DNA of 64,000 nt from Sycon ciliatum. Lineage: Eukaryota > Porifera > Calcarea > Leucosolenida > Sycettidae. A program made the translations under genes and the position numbers. How positions within the stretch are numbered: position 1 is the first letter of the stretch; every line of letters begins with the position of its first letter. The notes under the pieces were generated by a model. The model was not told where the DNA came from and made no database searches. It saw nothing but the letters and a program-made list of their open reading frames with translations. Shown one piece after another: positions 22,706 to 36,131 of this stretch. The stretch lies in assembly GCF_964019385.1 (NCBI RefSeq), contig NC_088645.1, positions 18,993,180 to 19,057,179 on the forward strand. The letters run 5' to 3'.

Positions 22706-24165
22706 AGATCATGCCCGGCATGTGGTCAATGTCTACAAAAGGAATCTTGGTTTACATGCATGCGATCCTACAATATATAGTTCGTCACAAGCAAAGCCGG
22801 TAAGGTGCAACGGGTCTATTGCTGGTGGCTTCAAACAGTGAAATCCAATATGGTTCGTTATAAAACGAATCCCGTCATGTGTGAGTTCGTTATACGATAA
22901 GTCGACTGCACCCATAATAACCATAGTACCCGAAATCACCCAATATACCTGCAGCTGAAATTGATACGAATTCGTGTTTCAATTAACAAGCGCTGTACTC
23001 CACTTACATAGACTGTCACAGATACCCGCGTTGTGTGCACAACAGCTTGGTCCCGTAAGCACTGCACTTCCCATACATGATTTAGACTGGCACAGTGTCC
23101 AGCGTAATGTGCACAGCACCTTGGCCCGGCACTGGCAAGAAACAGCTACCTTGCTTTGATAAGGTCCTGATAATATGCAAGCAGTTGTTGAGAAATTGCG
23201 AATTCTTTTCATTGCCAAACAATTGGGGATCTCATAGGGCACATATTTACTACCGGAACGGTACATCTTCTGTACTTTCAGAGCGCACAATAACACTAGA
23301 CCCGAGAATAATTAGGGTTGCAAACAGGAATTGTTGCTCACATGTAGAACCGCAATAGATCTTCAAATCCAGGACGTGGTGGGTTCAGCGGCTGCCTTTC
23401 TCTGCTAAAACTAAGAGCCCCACACTTGCGAGGGTATCTGCTTTCAAGACCAAGTAGCACTGCTCGAAACTCTCCCTGCATAACATGGTGTTGATGAAAT
23501 GCATCTTGTGCCACCCGAACCATGCCAACCCCGCTGCTACAGTAACACCTAGCATAACAGACTCGCTAACCAAGCCATTACGGGCAAATCACGTGCATGT
23601 GTACTACTAGTACAAGGTTTGGCACACAGTGGCAGTTTTAGTAGCGCTGCGGAGCAGCCAGGGCCAGACTAACACAATCAAATTAATTATTTTACTCTTC
23701 TTTCTTACTATAGAGAAGAAAATAGACCAAGGAGCTAGCAGTTACGATATAATATCCACTACGAGTGGTTATACCACCAGCTCATTTGACAACATAGCAC
23801 GACACTGACCGACGGTACTGACGTTCTGCAACTAAAATAGCTATCAGCTAAAGGACGTCTTTGATGCGCATTCCATCAGCTTTCCAGCTTGGAATGTTCT
23901 ACTTCAAAGTAAGTTACAATTATTATGACTTAGGAGGGGAAGGTGAGCGAAACCAAGACAAGCACGAACTGAACGTCTCAGCTGTGAAGGACGTTAGCGG
24001 ATGTACATGCATGTCGATGACGATACTCGCAAGACCATTGGACAATTCGAACCTTCCAAGAACTTCCAAGTTGTTGGAAGGCTGTTGGTGTACGTCTTTA
24101 TAGACAGGAGCCAAATCGGTGAGATGCAAATCTTAAGACATCATTATGACGAGAATCACAATGAC
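22706..24165. other. Intergenic; one MITE fragment
   Basis: No gene recognised. About 23740-23825 holds a fragment of the GCACGACACTGACCGACGG family, which recurs near 30250, 37600 and 38330. Confidence 0.4.
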
Positions 24166-24835
24166 ACTGACGAAATTTACCAGACATCTACGGCAGACCT
24201 GAACACGATGCAGACTTGAACTCGGCAGTTGGATCTGAGCACGCCCAACCAACCTTCCACTCACACCTGCTTATAGCTTCCACACGAAATGACGGTGTTA
24301 CCCAGAATGGTATGTACGCCTGAGGTACAAGTTTAAACCTCAAAGGCTTCTATAATAGTTGGCCGGCTGATCAACCTTTTTCTCCTAGTTCTGTTATATC
24401 TTCCCCTGTTCTGCTTTGTGGTCTATGGTAGGGCAGCTGTCTTTCTGGCTGCTACTTTCCACATTGTATTGTTGTACTATATCAGCAATGTTGTGCCAGT
24501 TCGATTGCCATTATAATATTTGGCAAGCCTGTCCGTTTGGTTTGCAATGTTACATAGAAAAGGACAACAAAAAAACAAGAAGAAAGACAATGGAGAGCCG
24601 CATGCCAATGTACCGTCATTAGTGGATCAAACTTCACGAGACAATGGAGAACCGCATGCCAATGTGCCATCATTAGTGGATCAAACATCACAGGACATGC
24701 AGTAGCAAGAAATCATCAATGCCAAGGGGGCTGGGAACGAAGCCAACCCAGCTCCAACCGTCTGCTGGACGTCTATCTTGCAAGGCGGATACGACAGATG
24801 TGCGCAGACAGTACGCGTCACCAAACAAGATGTTA
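24166..24835 (+). pseudogene. Decayed receptor-family tail fragment
   Basis: The DNA matches the cytoplasmic-tail exon of genes 2-4 in pieces. ACGGCAGACCTGAAC and CCAACCAACC near 24190-24260 are followed by a CACACCTGC..GCTTCCACACGAAATGACGG segment. A second piece near 24735-24825 reads CCAACCGTCTGCTG then AAGGCGGATACGACAGATGT. Between them a ~54-bp segment (ATGGAGA/GCCGCATGCCAATGT) is tandemly duplicated (about 24590-24700). No long open frame survives and no ectodomain exon is seen upstream, so this is an old partial copy. Confidence 0.65.
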
Positions 24836-24889
24836 TAGGACAAATCTAGGAATGAATAATAATTTTTGGCGCGGATCCTAATTCTTCAC

Positions 24890-24998
24890 TTCAGCATACT
24901 GCTCCGTGGAGCGTAATGTCTGCGCACACCTGTTGTACCCGCCTTGAAAGGAGACGTCCACAAATTCACGAGCAATCAACCGCAGATAACCAAGAAAA
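24890..24998 (-). pseudogene. Inverted receptor tail fragment
   Basis: On the minus strand this segment reads AAGGCGGGTACAACAGGTGT and GCGCAGACATTACGC, matching the tail exon and the + strand fragment 60 bp away. The two fragments converge, forming an inverted pair. Confidence 0.6.
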
Positions 24999-26535
24999 GG
25001 AGGTTGAGCAGTATGAGGCGGAGTGGTAACAAGGCCATGTTTAGACTGCAACAGCACCAATAATTTGCCGAAATTCAATCCCCGCCAGATGATCTCAGCC
25101 GTCTCGCTCATCACTTTCAGCTTCAGTTTGTACGTAGACTGGACCACACAACCAATACAACCAATACCACCTCGGTACCGACCCGCTGTAGGATTCATAG
25201 ATAGGCACATCACAGCAGTAGTACTAATACGCGTGATTCCAAACCTACTTGTACCTTAGGTAATTCCACTGTAAGGGGGTGAAAGACATAAGTACGCGAC
25301 CAATGCTGATAATAGGCCTCCAAAACACAAGTATGCAGGAATGAAGTTGATAAAGGTAGGCGAACAATAGGCAGTGTCATGTCAGGATCTTTCGGTTATA
25401 AACACCTACAGCATAGCATGTGGCAAGCGCAAAACAACTGGGCACAAAACCGTGAGCATTTTGAATATTTTTCGACACATCAAAACAATGCAGTTGATTT
25501 ATGGATGTCATCTATAAATCAACTGCAAAGGAACGATCCTTCACATCCGTCACGTCCAGAGCTTGCAGAAGACATGTTTTCCGATTTGAGACCATAAATA
25601 ATGTCCGTTATTTTGTAAGCCTGGAATTTAGGGAGAGGGACAGCCACGTGACACACTCTCACAGCCCTACGACAATATTGCGCGTCCCAGGGCTTTTGTG
25701 GTGCAAAGCCCACGTTTAACTGTGGTACCGATGCTGCCCCATCGACACATAATGTTCAAAGTCTGATCAATCAGAAGCACATCGAGCTATGTGGCGTGAA
25801 ATATGTTATGGGATCTTGCGTTGACAGTGCAATCATCGTGGGTGAATCCAGCTCTGAACCTCAGAGTCTGGAGACACGTAACTCCTTGTTTCCATTATAG
25901 CGGTTACTGGTTGAAGCTCTGGTTCTGGCAACAAAGAGCGATCATCATCATCTCACCTTCTCAACCCACCACAATACATGGTTCTTAACAAACACAGCAG
26001 CTGGTTGACTAGACCGCGCAAAGTAATTGCCGGTCGCGAAGTAGATCAGGCTGGTTGACACGTACACAGTACTCTCTCATCAAAAGTAAGCAACTGGCAA
26101 CAACGTGACTCTTGTAAGAAACGCAAAACGCTGAACGGGGATATTAGCATTGTACAAGGAGCCGGTGGTAAGTGTAAGTTTGTGACTATACAACCACAAT
26201 TATTACAACCGACTTTCAACCAAGTAAGTGCATTCATATGGTATGACCCCACTGTCCGTAGGTCTGTGATGGTGTGGTTCCATAAACCCTGTCTGTATAT
26301 AATCCCGATAATGGAACATCTTCTATCAATAAGCAAGGTGCTATACTGTTCTTCTTATCATTTCATTCCCAAGCGCCGCACATATTCGGGAACATAGTGG
26401 ACTTTCGTATAAAAATAAAAAATAAAAAAGCGTAGTAGGAAAAAGATGCATGTACCCACTTTGAGTTACAGCTATCGCATATTAGGGAGGTCTAGTTCTC
26501 ATGTAACGGAAACGCGTACGTGGGTGATCCACGTA
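24999..26535. other. No gene recognised
   Basis: The phrase AATTCAATCCCCGCCAGATG near 25075 recurs near 30320, which marks an unclassified repeat. Nothing else is supported. Confidence 0.35.
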
Positions 26536-26943
26536 AGGCTGCAACCACACTAGGTACAAAATCACGTACAAACGGCATTACAGTAGAAATCGTCATGCCG
26601 ACGCGTGCGTAATGCAAAATGCGCTTTGTAGGTTTTCAGCAACTGGCGCACCCCTGTAGAAAGTCACGTTTGTCGTTTTCGTCGTTTTCGCGCTCCACCT
26701 CCTGTGTACCACTTTGTTTTTGTACCTGGTCGTCGTACATAGCATCAGCATCAGCATTGTTTTTGAATTTCCCGGTCTTTTCCAGCGCATGGCACACGCT
26801 TTGGTACGACAACGTCACGTGCTGGTCGCGTGAAAACGTCAACTATGCAGACCGAAAAGTGTAGTTTGGTTGCGTACCGACTTGTACTGAGATATGCATG
26901 AAAAATTGTACTGTGATTTTTACGTAGTGTGGCTGCGGCCTTA
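26534..26943. mobile_element. TA-flanked MITE, 406 bp
   Basis: The ends AGGCTGCAACCACACTAGGT and the complement of AGGCCGCAGCCACACTACGT lie at 26536 and 26941, with TA on both sides. Its right TA is also the left TA of the next element. Confidence 0.7.
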
Positions 26944-27840
26944 GGGCCTGTCCAGACTAGGTAGAAAACCACGTAAACACGCCGTAAACACGCTTGTTGC
27001 CAAGGTGAGTGACGAAAAATGGCCGATAACGGGAAACGTGGGATTCACGCGGAACGTGAGTCGACGACCCCGTACAAAGCACTTTTCTCATCTACGTGCC
27101 GTTTTCGCAGTGTTTGTTGGGTGAGAGTCGACCGGTGGAGTTTTCGGATCACATTTTTTTTCTTGCTGTTTTCAGCTGCTGCATGCAGCTTGTTTTTGCT
27201 TTGGAGTTTTCATAATGCCACACGTCCATTTCAGCTACGGCTCTGAGGCGACATTGATACAGTCGTGGCTGGATATGCAGAGAAATCTCTGGGTCTGGTG
27301 AAGAGGAAGGTGTAGTAGAGAGAAAGAGATACACTGACGAGCGAGAATTTGAAACTGTTTGGATAGGAAGTAGAACCCTGTTCGGTTGTGATAAACAAAA
27401 TTGACGACCTGAAGGCCAACGCCAGGGACTTTTACTGGAAATACACGGCGGTCACCACCACTACTAGTTCATCAAGCGTTGCTATATCGGAGCTCGAAAT
27501 TGACGCTGCGCTGCCACGACAGTGTGTTCCGTACCTGGAGCAGAGTTTAGGGTGATGTTCCTTGAGCTCGGCGTCAGTATGGCCATCGCTGGGCAGCCAC
27601 TCGTTTTTGTAGCTAGCTGGGTAGGTCTAGACCAAGCCAGGGAGTACTTGCTTGGTCTCCACGCTACAAACCTTGTAATTGTCACTTGTGCAATACTGCC
27701 AGTAGTGCACCGACGGACAAAAATGAACAGGTACACGTAGTGGTACTGGTGACAGAGAGAAGTGTGGACAGCGCACCGCGTGTACGTCACGTACTCTGAA
27801 ACGGCACGCCGTTTTTATGACCTAGTGTGGACAGGCCCTA
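26942..27840. mobile_element. TA-flanked inverted-repeat element, ~895 bp
   Basis: GGGCCTGTCCAGACTAGGT at 26944 faces its near-perfect complement ending at 27838, with TA on both sides. Ends are related to the neighbouring 406-bp element. No transposase. Confidence 0.75.
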
Positions 27841-28759
27841 AAGTGGATGAAGGGCATCCACGTTGCAATGTTTTGTTCAGTCACACGGAACAAACAAAAG
27901 CATGAAGCGAAAGGCCCAAACCTGGTCAAAGACGAAGCTACCCGGGCCTAAGAAGCTCATCCAATAATTTGATTTCGTGCTTCGGAAACTACTTCGGCTG
28001 AGCACCCTCACAGCTCCCACAACGCGCTCCATTCTGTTTTTCACCCACGTTCTGGCGGAACGTGGGTGAGCCTCCATACACGGTATGTCGTGAATCAGAA
28101 AACGTCTGTAGGTGGGTCACGAGTATCACGTGGTACACACACGTAAAGTAGCCACGGATTACTTGGGACTAAACCTACCTAATAACAGAACAACCCGTAT
28201 TCTCTCTTATCTACCGGTACACTAATACTAAGATCTATTGAAGTCCGCAGACACTGGAAAATTCAATGGCTGACCAAATTTATAATATTGATGATCTCAT
28301 TAATTAAACTTCCTGTCTGCCTCGCAGTTAAAACACATTTGACTTCCGAGAAGATTCTCCGATCAGGCTTAAACGTATGACCCATTGTAATAGGGTTGGG
28401 TAGTGTAGTCATGCTTCGCGTCTCTAGAGAGCCCTTACAAGGTAAAAGGAGCTAGGTGTCCGGGGATTGAGTCTAATTATATAATCCTTGGTTCCTAATA
28501 AATAAGCATATGGTGAATTCTGCTATACCCTCTGCCGCGCGCGTTGGCCCAAATGCACATCGTCGTTTGCAGGTTTATTACGTCCTGAAAGGCTGCATCT
28601 CGAACCAAGAACATTAGCTTAGGGCGTTATGACTTTGTCAAGGTCCTTGTCAAGAACACTAGTTGCTGGTATCTCTTCACGAATCGGAAAATAACTTTAT
28701 TACCAGTCAAGGGATTTGAGAATTTTTCGTGATCTAGGACATTACCGTCTTCCCGAAGG
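27841..28759. other. No gene recognised
   Basis: Short frames only. Confidence 0.35.
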
Positions 28760-31700
28760 ATGATTTCCAAAACATTTGGATTCTCTGGCCCACTGCTGAT
28801 TTTCACATGTAAGTCACAGTCCTATGATATGATATGATATGTGTATCTGAGCTACTGGGCTTGTACTACCGGCGGTGCTCGTTGCTGTTGGCGAAACAGC
28901 AAAGAACCAAACGAGTGTCAAAAGTGAAAAGTTAAATTTCACCAGGGAGGACAACGTTTTTTGAAGATATTTCAAAATCAGATGGTGGCATATCCCATAA
29001 AAGGTGTAGCACACCCAGGTGAAACAGGACTTATCATGAAATCCCTCCGCCTGTCTATATTACTCGCCAACTTTGAATATTTTTCTAAGTTTTCGAACAA
29101 CCCGTTGCACCTGAAGTTTGGCTAAGGACGCCTGTAAGATACAGATTTCTTCATGGTGTTAGATAAACTTTGTATTGTACAAACACACTTTAGTTTTACA
29201 GTATATTACATGGCAGTGGAACACCGTGTTCAGAAACAGTGTCCCGTTGTACACACACCCACGGTTGGTAGGGAACCGGCCTTGCGATCATCTGAACTGT
29301 ATGGGTCCTAGACCCGGTTCTGACCCTCATTATACTAGGGGAGTTAAAGCCTAGTTCACATTCAACGGTACGCTGACGGTACGAGACGTAAGGGCCTGTG
29401 GGGAAGGCTGGGGTGAGCTGTAAAATCTTGTACTTTTCGTACCGCACGACATGCTGCAGTCGTTGCGTCGCTCAACAGCGAACGTCGACAGTCATAAGGC
29501 ACGGTCCGTGACGCAGTGACTTTTGGACCTAATTTCTTGTTTTTCGGGACTTCTTTTCAATTATTTCTCCTTCAATGAAGCGGAATCAAATTCACAATAC
29601 AGCTTTTCATGAAGACCAAAAAGTAGCTCCGAAAGGTGTGCCATTCAAATAATAGCTCCAGGAACTGATATAACAGTTCGTCTGTCACGCTCGTGAGCTA
29701 TCCCTAAATACCATATGTGACATCAGACCTTATCTTGCTAAAATTCAACTCAAGTCGTGTTAGGCATTCTGCGAGTTATCATGGGAAGCGCGGTGTTTGA
29801 AATTCTGAAAATTTCCAAGTACGAATCGGGAGTAGTCGGCGCACTACGCCGTCTCCTGTTAACACTCAAAATGCAGCCGTTTTGTACGCTTGCGTCCCCG
29901 TCTACGGTATGAAAAGTTGGATCGATCCAACTCTTCACCTCGTTTCCCGATCTGTACGGCAGTACGGTTGCGTTCCCGTTCCTGGTGTTCACATTGGACG
30001 CCGTCAGACTGTCCTATCACTTCCCGTCGATCCTTACGTCGCGTCCCGTCCCGCCCCGTCGAATGTGAAATAGGCTTAATAAGGAGAGTTGCTCAAGTCT
30101 TCTTGTTGTTGTACCGTCGCGTTTGTTCTGATTTGATCTGCTTCTCTATATTTTATACTGTAATAATAGTAAAGAAAAATGGGGCAAAAAACTGCAAGTT
30201 ACGCATACTATAATGTCCACTAGTTACTACAAAATCAGCTTATGCGATAACATTGCACGACACTGACCGACGGTACTGACCCTCTGCAACTAACTGGCTA
30301 TCAACACCAATAATTGGCCGCAATTCAATCCCCGCCAGATGATCTCAGTCGTCTCGTCTAAACTTTCCCATGGCGTCCCTCCCTCAGCTCGTCATCTGAC
30401 AACAGTTATCAGTGGCAGCAGAACGGTTTCTCAATTTTACAATTAAAATAGAGTCTCCGTGGGGCTGGCGTGCTCCGAAGTGGTGAAGGCCCACGCATGG
30501 CCGCGTCCGAACATCACCAACCTCGTCTACAGAGAGAACCTGCTCATGACAGTGTCATGGTAGTGACAGTAGTTGTTGTCAGCTAAGGAGCAGGAGAGGG
30601 ACGTCATGGGCAGAAGTTTACAGATCGAAACGAAATAGTATTAAATTAAAGAAAGAAGATCGATTCAGACTAAACGCGCCTGCATAACAACAAACAGACT
30701 GGCAAAACGCCCCCTATTAACTCCCCTAGTATAATAATAGTCGGAACCGGGTCTAGCACCCATGCGGTTCAGATGATCGTAAGACCAGGGCCATACCAAC
30801 CGTGAATGGCTTTTGTACGGGATCCTCTTTCCGAACACTGTGTTCCACCGCCTTGTAATACGCTGTCATACCAAATTTTTCTGCAGACAGCGGGCTGTTT
30901 CTATGTTGCAAGATGACGTTACTTTATATTTATGTATATTTCCAAGTCCATTGTACCCGTTTATTACGTTCAAACTACTAACGTAGTGGAGTGAAAGTAA
31001 TTCTCCACTCACCAAAGGTGAAATTGGAGAGGCTTGCGCTGAAAAGATATTATGTTTCAGCAGTCAGACTGAATAATATTTTTTCGTGTGATTCCCTACA
31101 GGTACATGTATAACGTTGTTGTTCACGGTTTCATCTGGACATGCATCAGAGAACTGCGTGCCAAGGAATGGAGGAGCCAAAACCGATGGCAATACACTCT
31201 ACATGTACACAAAGCCACCAAATGTTTCCATACCGATAAGGGCGGGAGCTGGTTATGAACACACGTTTATATTCAACGAATCGTGCACTGTGATGGTGAC
31301 AGGGATCTCGCTTCAATATTTTGGGTCTTGCTCTGTTGCATTCACCTATGGCATTGGCAACATTAGCAGGTTGCTCCAAACATTTCAGTTTGCAAAAGTG
31401 AAAAACGACTGGATAACAGTCACTAAGCGACTATCGGAATCGGCATCTTCTACTCTCTACAATCACATGCAGTCCCATCGGGGTTGGACTGTGTCGCTAT
31501 CATTGACCAAAATACAAAACAACCTTTGTGACTTCCTACCGAATTCCGCTTGCCCAGACTGCACGGCCATTATTGCCCGAGGTAGGTGTAACAGTTACAC
31601 AAAAATAATATAATAAGGTAGGTGGAAGTTGGAGACATTTATCACAGAAAAGTATGAGCATGTTTTCACTGTGGTGTGTAATTGGCAACTGAAAGCAAAT

Positions 31701-33930
31701 TTGGAGAACAAACAATTCAGTGCAATTTGTAATTCTAGCTCACTAGTGTAACTGTTGTCTTCTCTGTTCTTCTTGTTTTGTGTGGGCACTAGGCCCTATA
31801 TTGCATTTGTCGACCATTCTCTTCGCATAAAGGCAGCCTTTTGAATTGACCTTATCACGCGAATCTGCATTACTTTTAGTTCTCTGCAGTTATTCCACTG
31901 TCTGCAACAAGATGGTGGTATAATGATTTCAGCAGGTTTGAATAAGGGTAGCAAGAAACACACAAGGTTACGTTTTTTGTCAGGTTTTAGTATATTTTGT
32001 AAATTCACGAAACCTGTTCTCTTGCCACGTCATGCCCTTTCAAGTTCTAGATGTGAGAACTGGGATAGCAACGTGTGTAGGGCGCAAACTTGGTTCATCC
32101 AATTGACCATCATTGTGCCATACTATTATCTAAAAGAAAATCCGTTAGTTTATTACCTGGCTCTCCGAGTCTGATCCAAAATGTATTTCCTTTACTTATT
32201 ATTTTGTTCAACTCCGATGGTGAGCCAATTAAATCATGGTTAAAAAAGAGAAGCACAAAATGTTACGAGTTATGACTAACTGTCCACCAACGTAACCAGA
32301 TCTTACATTTTGTCGCACTCGCTGACTGTATAAGGTCTGGTTTCGTAGGTGGACAGTTAGTCATAACTCGTAACATGTTGTGCTTCTACTTTTCACCATA
32401 ATTATTATATGGTTTTTGAAATTTATTTCAGGATTCGCCACCAAAGGCTGTTTGGCTGTCGAGAGATGTCTTGTTTTCGCTTGATCTATGGGATGGTTGG
32501 GATTAATCATCTCCTGACGATCATTACTCTCTGGTCTCTGCGCCCTGCATTGCTTTGTGCTCTCTGCAGCTTCTGCGTCGTCTACAATATCCACATCTGT
32601 CAATAACGCTACACCAACCAGACCAGAAAATTCAATACAAGAAACGCTCTCGTCTACGCTGTCAACTCCAGCCAAGCCCACTTTGTTCTTGATTCCTTCT
32701 GATGCAGCGAGCCCGTTTGTGACTAAGGACCCAAATTCCGCGACAACAGTCGTCCAAACCAGACAGTCTGATGATAGGTCAAGTCCTTTGAATTTAGTCA
32801 CTCCCATCGTAATTTCATTGAGTATGGTAGGTCTGCTGTTGTCCATAACTATTGTACTGTTGCTGATTAGGTCAGGAGCGTTTTTGTCGAAAAGCAATCA
32901 CCCTTGTGTCATCTCTGTTCGAAAATCAAAGAACAGACCATGCCATGGAGAACGGATTTACGAGAATCGCGATGGTACCTACGCAATCAACCAGCAACCA
33001 ACGCCAAACATGATCAATACAGTTCACTACTCAGCCAATGGTCCTAGCCACGTTAATTCTACGGACCATGTACCCACACCTCCTGACATGCCTGCTGCAC
33101 GAAATGATGGTGCTATAGAGAGCGAAATGTACACATATGCTACTTGTGACGACGTTAGGCCTACGAGCTATATCAACACAGAAATGAGGCAGAAGAAGGC
33201 TGGGGATCTGTACGCGAGTGTACCATCAACGTTTGATCTACACAAACAGGGTGTCCAGTCACAACCGCAAAACAACCAAGAACATGGACCTAGTAAAGAA
33301 CAGGAAGATGTAAATGAATCCAGCCCAGCTCAAACCGTCTGCTACGCTTCCCCTCGCAAGGTGGGTGGGACACGAGTTCCCAGCCATTACAAGACTACAG
33401 ACCAGAGTACGACTTCCAGCCAAGAAGAGCCAGCCAACAATGGCTTCACTGGATCGCGAGCGCAAGTGGAGAAGGAGACGGACTATGCATCGGTCTGCGT
33501 TTCATCGAAAGCCGAGCAATCAGATGTGGACCACCAGGAAAAGAGCATCCAACCAGATTTCGTTGAGAGTGACCAATGTCGAGGTAGAAGTGACAAAACT
33601 GCATTAATTTGCTCCAAACCAAATCCCGCTAGCAACGTGCAGTCATCAGACGTTTCGTTTCTAGATTCCACTTCAACGCCAACTGGATCAGAAGCCCACA
33701 AATGCGCATTAACACCTCAGATCCCAAAGCCTCTACCGTACCGGGTATTCAAAGTATTGAAGGAAAGCGAGGGCGATTACACGAACCCGCAGGACAACAT
33801 CTCTAGTCCCGTGGCTGACCAGCTGGACACTGGCGCGGAACCAAACTTTTATACAGAGCCAGTCAAACCTTTGAGCCATAGTACACCACTCCAGACATGG
33901 ACGGATGACACAAGTCCTGAGACAGCCTAA
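28760..33930 (+). CDS. Receptor family gene 2: 4-Cys ectodomain, TM, Tyr-rich tail
   Basis: Exon 2 is 31102-31581 (cag|GT ... G|gtaggt) and exon 3 is 32570-33930 (gcag|CT ... stop). The tentative exon 1 is 28760-28808. It is a 49-nt ATG exon (MISKTFGFSGPLLIFT) with T|gtaagt, the same length and phase as genes 4 and 5, but its intron would be 2.3 kb and it lacks the paralogues' 5' block. With it the protein has 629 residues. The ectodomain has NC, ESC, GSC and LC cysteines plus CPDC near its end. The membrane helix is at about residues 253-276 (LVTPIVISLSMVGLLLSITI). The tail has YENR, YSAN, YTYA, YINT, YASV, YASP, TDYASV (an ITSM-type TxYxxV), YTNP and YTEP. Exons 2 and 3 are certain as frames; the start is not. 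Confidence 0.75.
29197..30880. repeat. Inverted repeat arms (~150 bp) enclosing a MITE
   Basis: Arms at 29197-29345 and 30718-30880 are inverted copies: TATACTAGGGGAGTTAA faces TTAACTCCCCTAGTATA, and GATCATCTGAAC faces GTTCAGATGATC. The interval includes the TAA-flanked MITE at 29348-30076, which sits against the inner edge of the left arm. This could be a larger non-autonomous element in intron 1 of gene 2. Confidence 0.7.
29345..30079. mobile_element. TAA-flanked MITE (Harbinger-like), 729 bp
   Basis: Ends AGCCTAGTTCACATTCAACG and the complement of AGCCTATTTCACATTCGACG lie at 29348 and 30076, with TAA on both sides. A 3-bp TWA duplication fits PIF/Harbinger. No transposase. Confidence 0.7.
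32218..32398. mobile_element. Fold-back MITE in intron 2 of gene 2
   Basis: Near-perfect palindrome: GTTACGAGTTATGACTAACT on the left and AGTTAGTCATAACTCGTAAC on the right. Same family as 13077 and 16318. Confidence 0.85.
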
Positions 33931-35454
33931 TGCAAGCAAGGCCTTTGTCAGCCTTATTGATCCTGCAGCCATCCTTGCTAATCATCAGGAACACAGCCGG
34001 AAATGTGAATCACATCTCACAATGCCATGCCAACGTTGACATTCCCTTTTATTCGCACTTTGGTCCGTCGATGGCCACTCCGCGATTTTTTCCATGATGA
34101 TGAATTTCACAAAGCACTTGTAATTCGCAAATTTACAGTGCCTATTAGGATATTCGAAAGGGCTCTCCTGGCCCATTAACATTACTCTAGGTCTCAGCAT
34201 TTTGTGTTCTCGATCATATTCCCTTTTTTTCGTCTACTTATTATTATATGTCTCTGCGGCTCACTTTCTGCTGTTCCGTCTACCTCTAAGTGTACAATTC
34301 TCCTCCTCCCCCCTTCCCTACTAGTTTCCAATTTTTCCCTCTTCCCATCTTCTATCCATTTTCTCTCTCTCTCTCGCCTTTCAAGGCGCGTGTATCACTC
34401 TTGCTATCTATTATTATAAGGTTCATCACAGTTCTGCTTTTACAGTGGATGAAGATCAAATCGTTTTATAGCCCTCAGCAACGTTTAAACCGATGCTTTT
34501 TCAGAACGTTGTGATGTCAAACCCTGCAATGGCATCATCCATGTGACGCTGTTTCGTCTTTTCGATGTGTTTCGGCTCGATAACGCAATTTCCAGTATTG
34601 CACAGGCAATCTCGTTCTGATGCAAGGGGAGCTCTGTGCCGAACTACCCTGAACTATTCGCATGATCATACACATTCATAATAATAATGTATTATGTTCT
34701 CATAAGGCCATGTTGTGCAAGAACTACCGGCCAAATATCTTAATAGTTTTCCGATTACGTATTCTTTGGCTTGCTTTCTCTTTTGCAACTGGGATTGTTT
34801 TTACGTCCAGTGTGTAAGTTATGTGTTATTAGAATGCGTATCCGTTCTTGTTGTATTAAGATCTCCAAAGTTTTCCTTTATCTCCAATATCCTGTGATTT
34901 TTCCGCAGTCCGTCTTTTTCGCGACGTGAATTTCACATTTCCCTCAGGATGCACTTCATCAGCCTGACAATAGTCATAAGTTAATTCCATTCTTTAACAT
35001 ATTTGCTTAGATGAAAGCTTTAGAAGTAACATTGGATGGTACATGGCACCTTTTCATTCTAGACCAATTTACACTCCTTGCACCTCGAAATATGTCTTGG
35101 GCTCCCCGAGGATCAGTGCAAACATGCACCCGGTGAAGGAAACCCTTCATCAATTCATTATTTGGGCGAAACCATTACCTACTCAAATTAGGAAGTAAGG
35201 ATTGCTTGAGTTTCTGCAATGTGTGCTTTGTTAAAAGGGAAAGCGTTCTATGCGATTTTATGTGGCACCGAATATTAGCTCCGCTGATTAGAAATTGCAA
35301 TGTAAGTTGCATAAGTGTACGACCGTACATAAAATCGATTGAACATTTTACTACCCAACGATTATAAATGTAATAGTTTACGGTGATCGGCAAGAATTGC
35401 CATCAACAAACAGGAAGCAGCTGCGTTGAAAACTTCACTGCCTCTTTTTCATGA
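33931..35454. other. Intergenic, no gene recognised
   Basis: 3' flank of gene 2. A CT-rich patch lies at about 34360-34380. Near 34925-34966 (minus) is a CTGATGAAG..GAAATGTG phrase that resembles a hammerhead but lacks a stem II (see rejected items). Confidence 0.35.
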
Positions 35455-36131
35455 ACTGAAATTCCACAAACGCGTTGTGAAACAACAACAGATTGTGTTG
35501 AAGCCCACAGTAAATCTCGCTCCACATATACTGGCATCCACAGAGACATAGACAGCGATAGTGGCAACACACAAGGTGAAGGGTATTTGGACGCAGCCGT
35601 ATGTGACTATAGCGTTACTAATGGGCTCCCGAATCACGCGAAATTGACACTGTAAACAGGTATGATTACGAGAGAGTTGTGCCCCAAAGTGAGTCAGAAC
35701 CCATTGGTGCATATCATTCTCGCCATAGTGACTGGCTGGTAAGCACACAAGTGTGCTTTTTCTCTCAAGATGATGCTAATTATGATGCCGCAACGCGGGC
35801 GTTCATCTGTAACGTGGCTTCCTCGTGGATTGTAAGCAGATGGTGTTTTCTGCCATGAAGACGACCACTATCAGTACTCGTACAATACGAATAGCTGCGA
35901 TGGTTGAAATGAAGATCATCGTTGCTTAGACTTATTCTTCATTTCTGGAGTATGCCGGTCTACTGCCTGGTGAAAATTATTATTTTACCTGGCCCAGTTG
36001 ATAGTTATAAGCTTCCCTGTACCAGGCTGGAGCAATACCATTAACTTAAATAACGACGGGTCAGTGTCGCACACTCTATCCATTCTGTGGATTGGGTTTA
36101 GGTCGACAGCAGAGAAGGCATCCATTGGAAG
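35455..36131 (+). promoter_or_regulatory. Conserved 5' block of receptor gene 3
   Basis: Similar in order to 43705-44315 (gene 4) and 62690-63218 (gene 5). Shared phrases include GAGTCAGAACCCATTGG.GCA, GTGGATTGTAAGCAGATGG and, just before the ATG, GACAGCAGAGAAGGCATCCA. Conservation upstream of the start in three paralogues suggests a shared promoter and 5' UTR, although duplication alone could explain it. Confidence 0.6.

Noticed and set aside
34925-34966. Hammerhead-like CTGATGAAG..GAAATGTG phrase on the minus strand
   Set aside because: No stem II can form between the core boxes and stem I does not pair, so it is at most an old relic.
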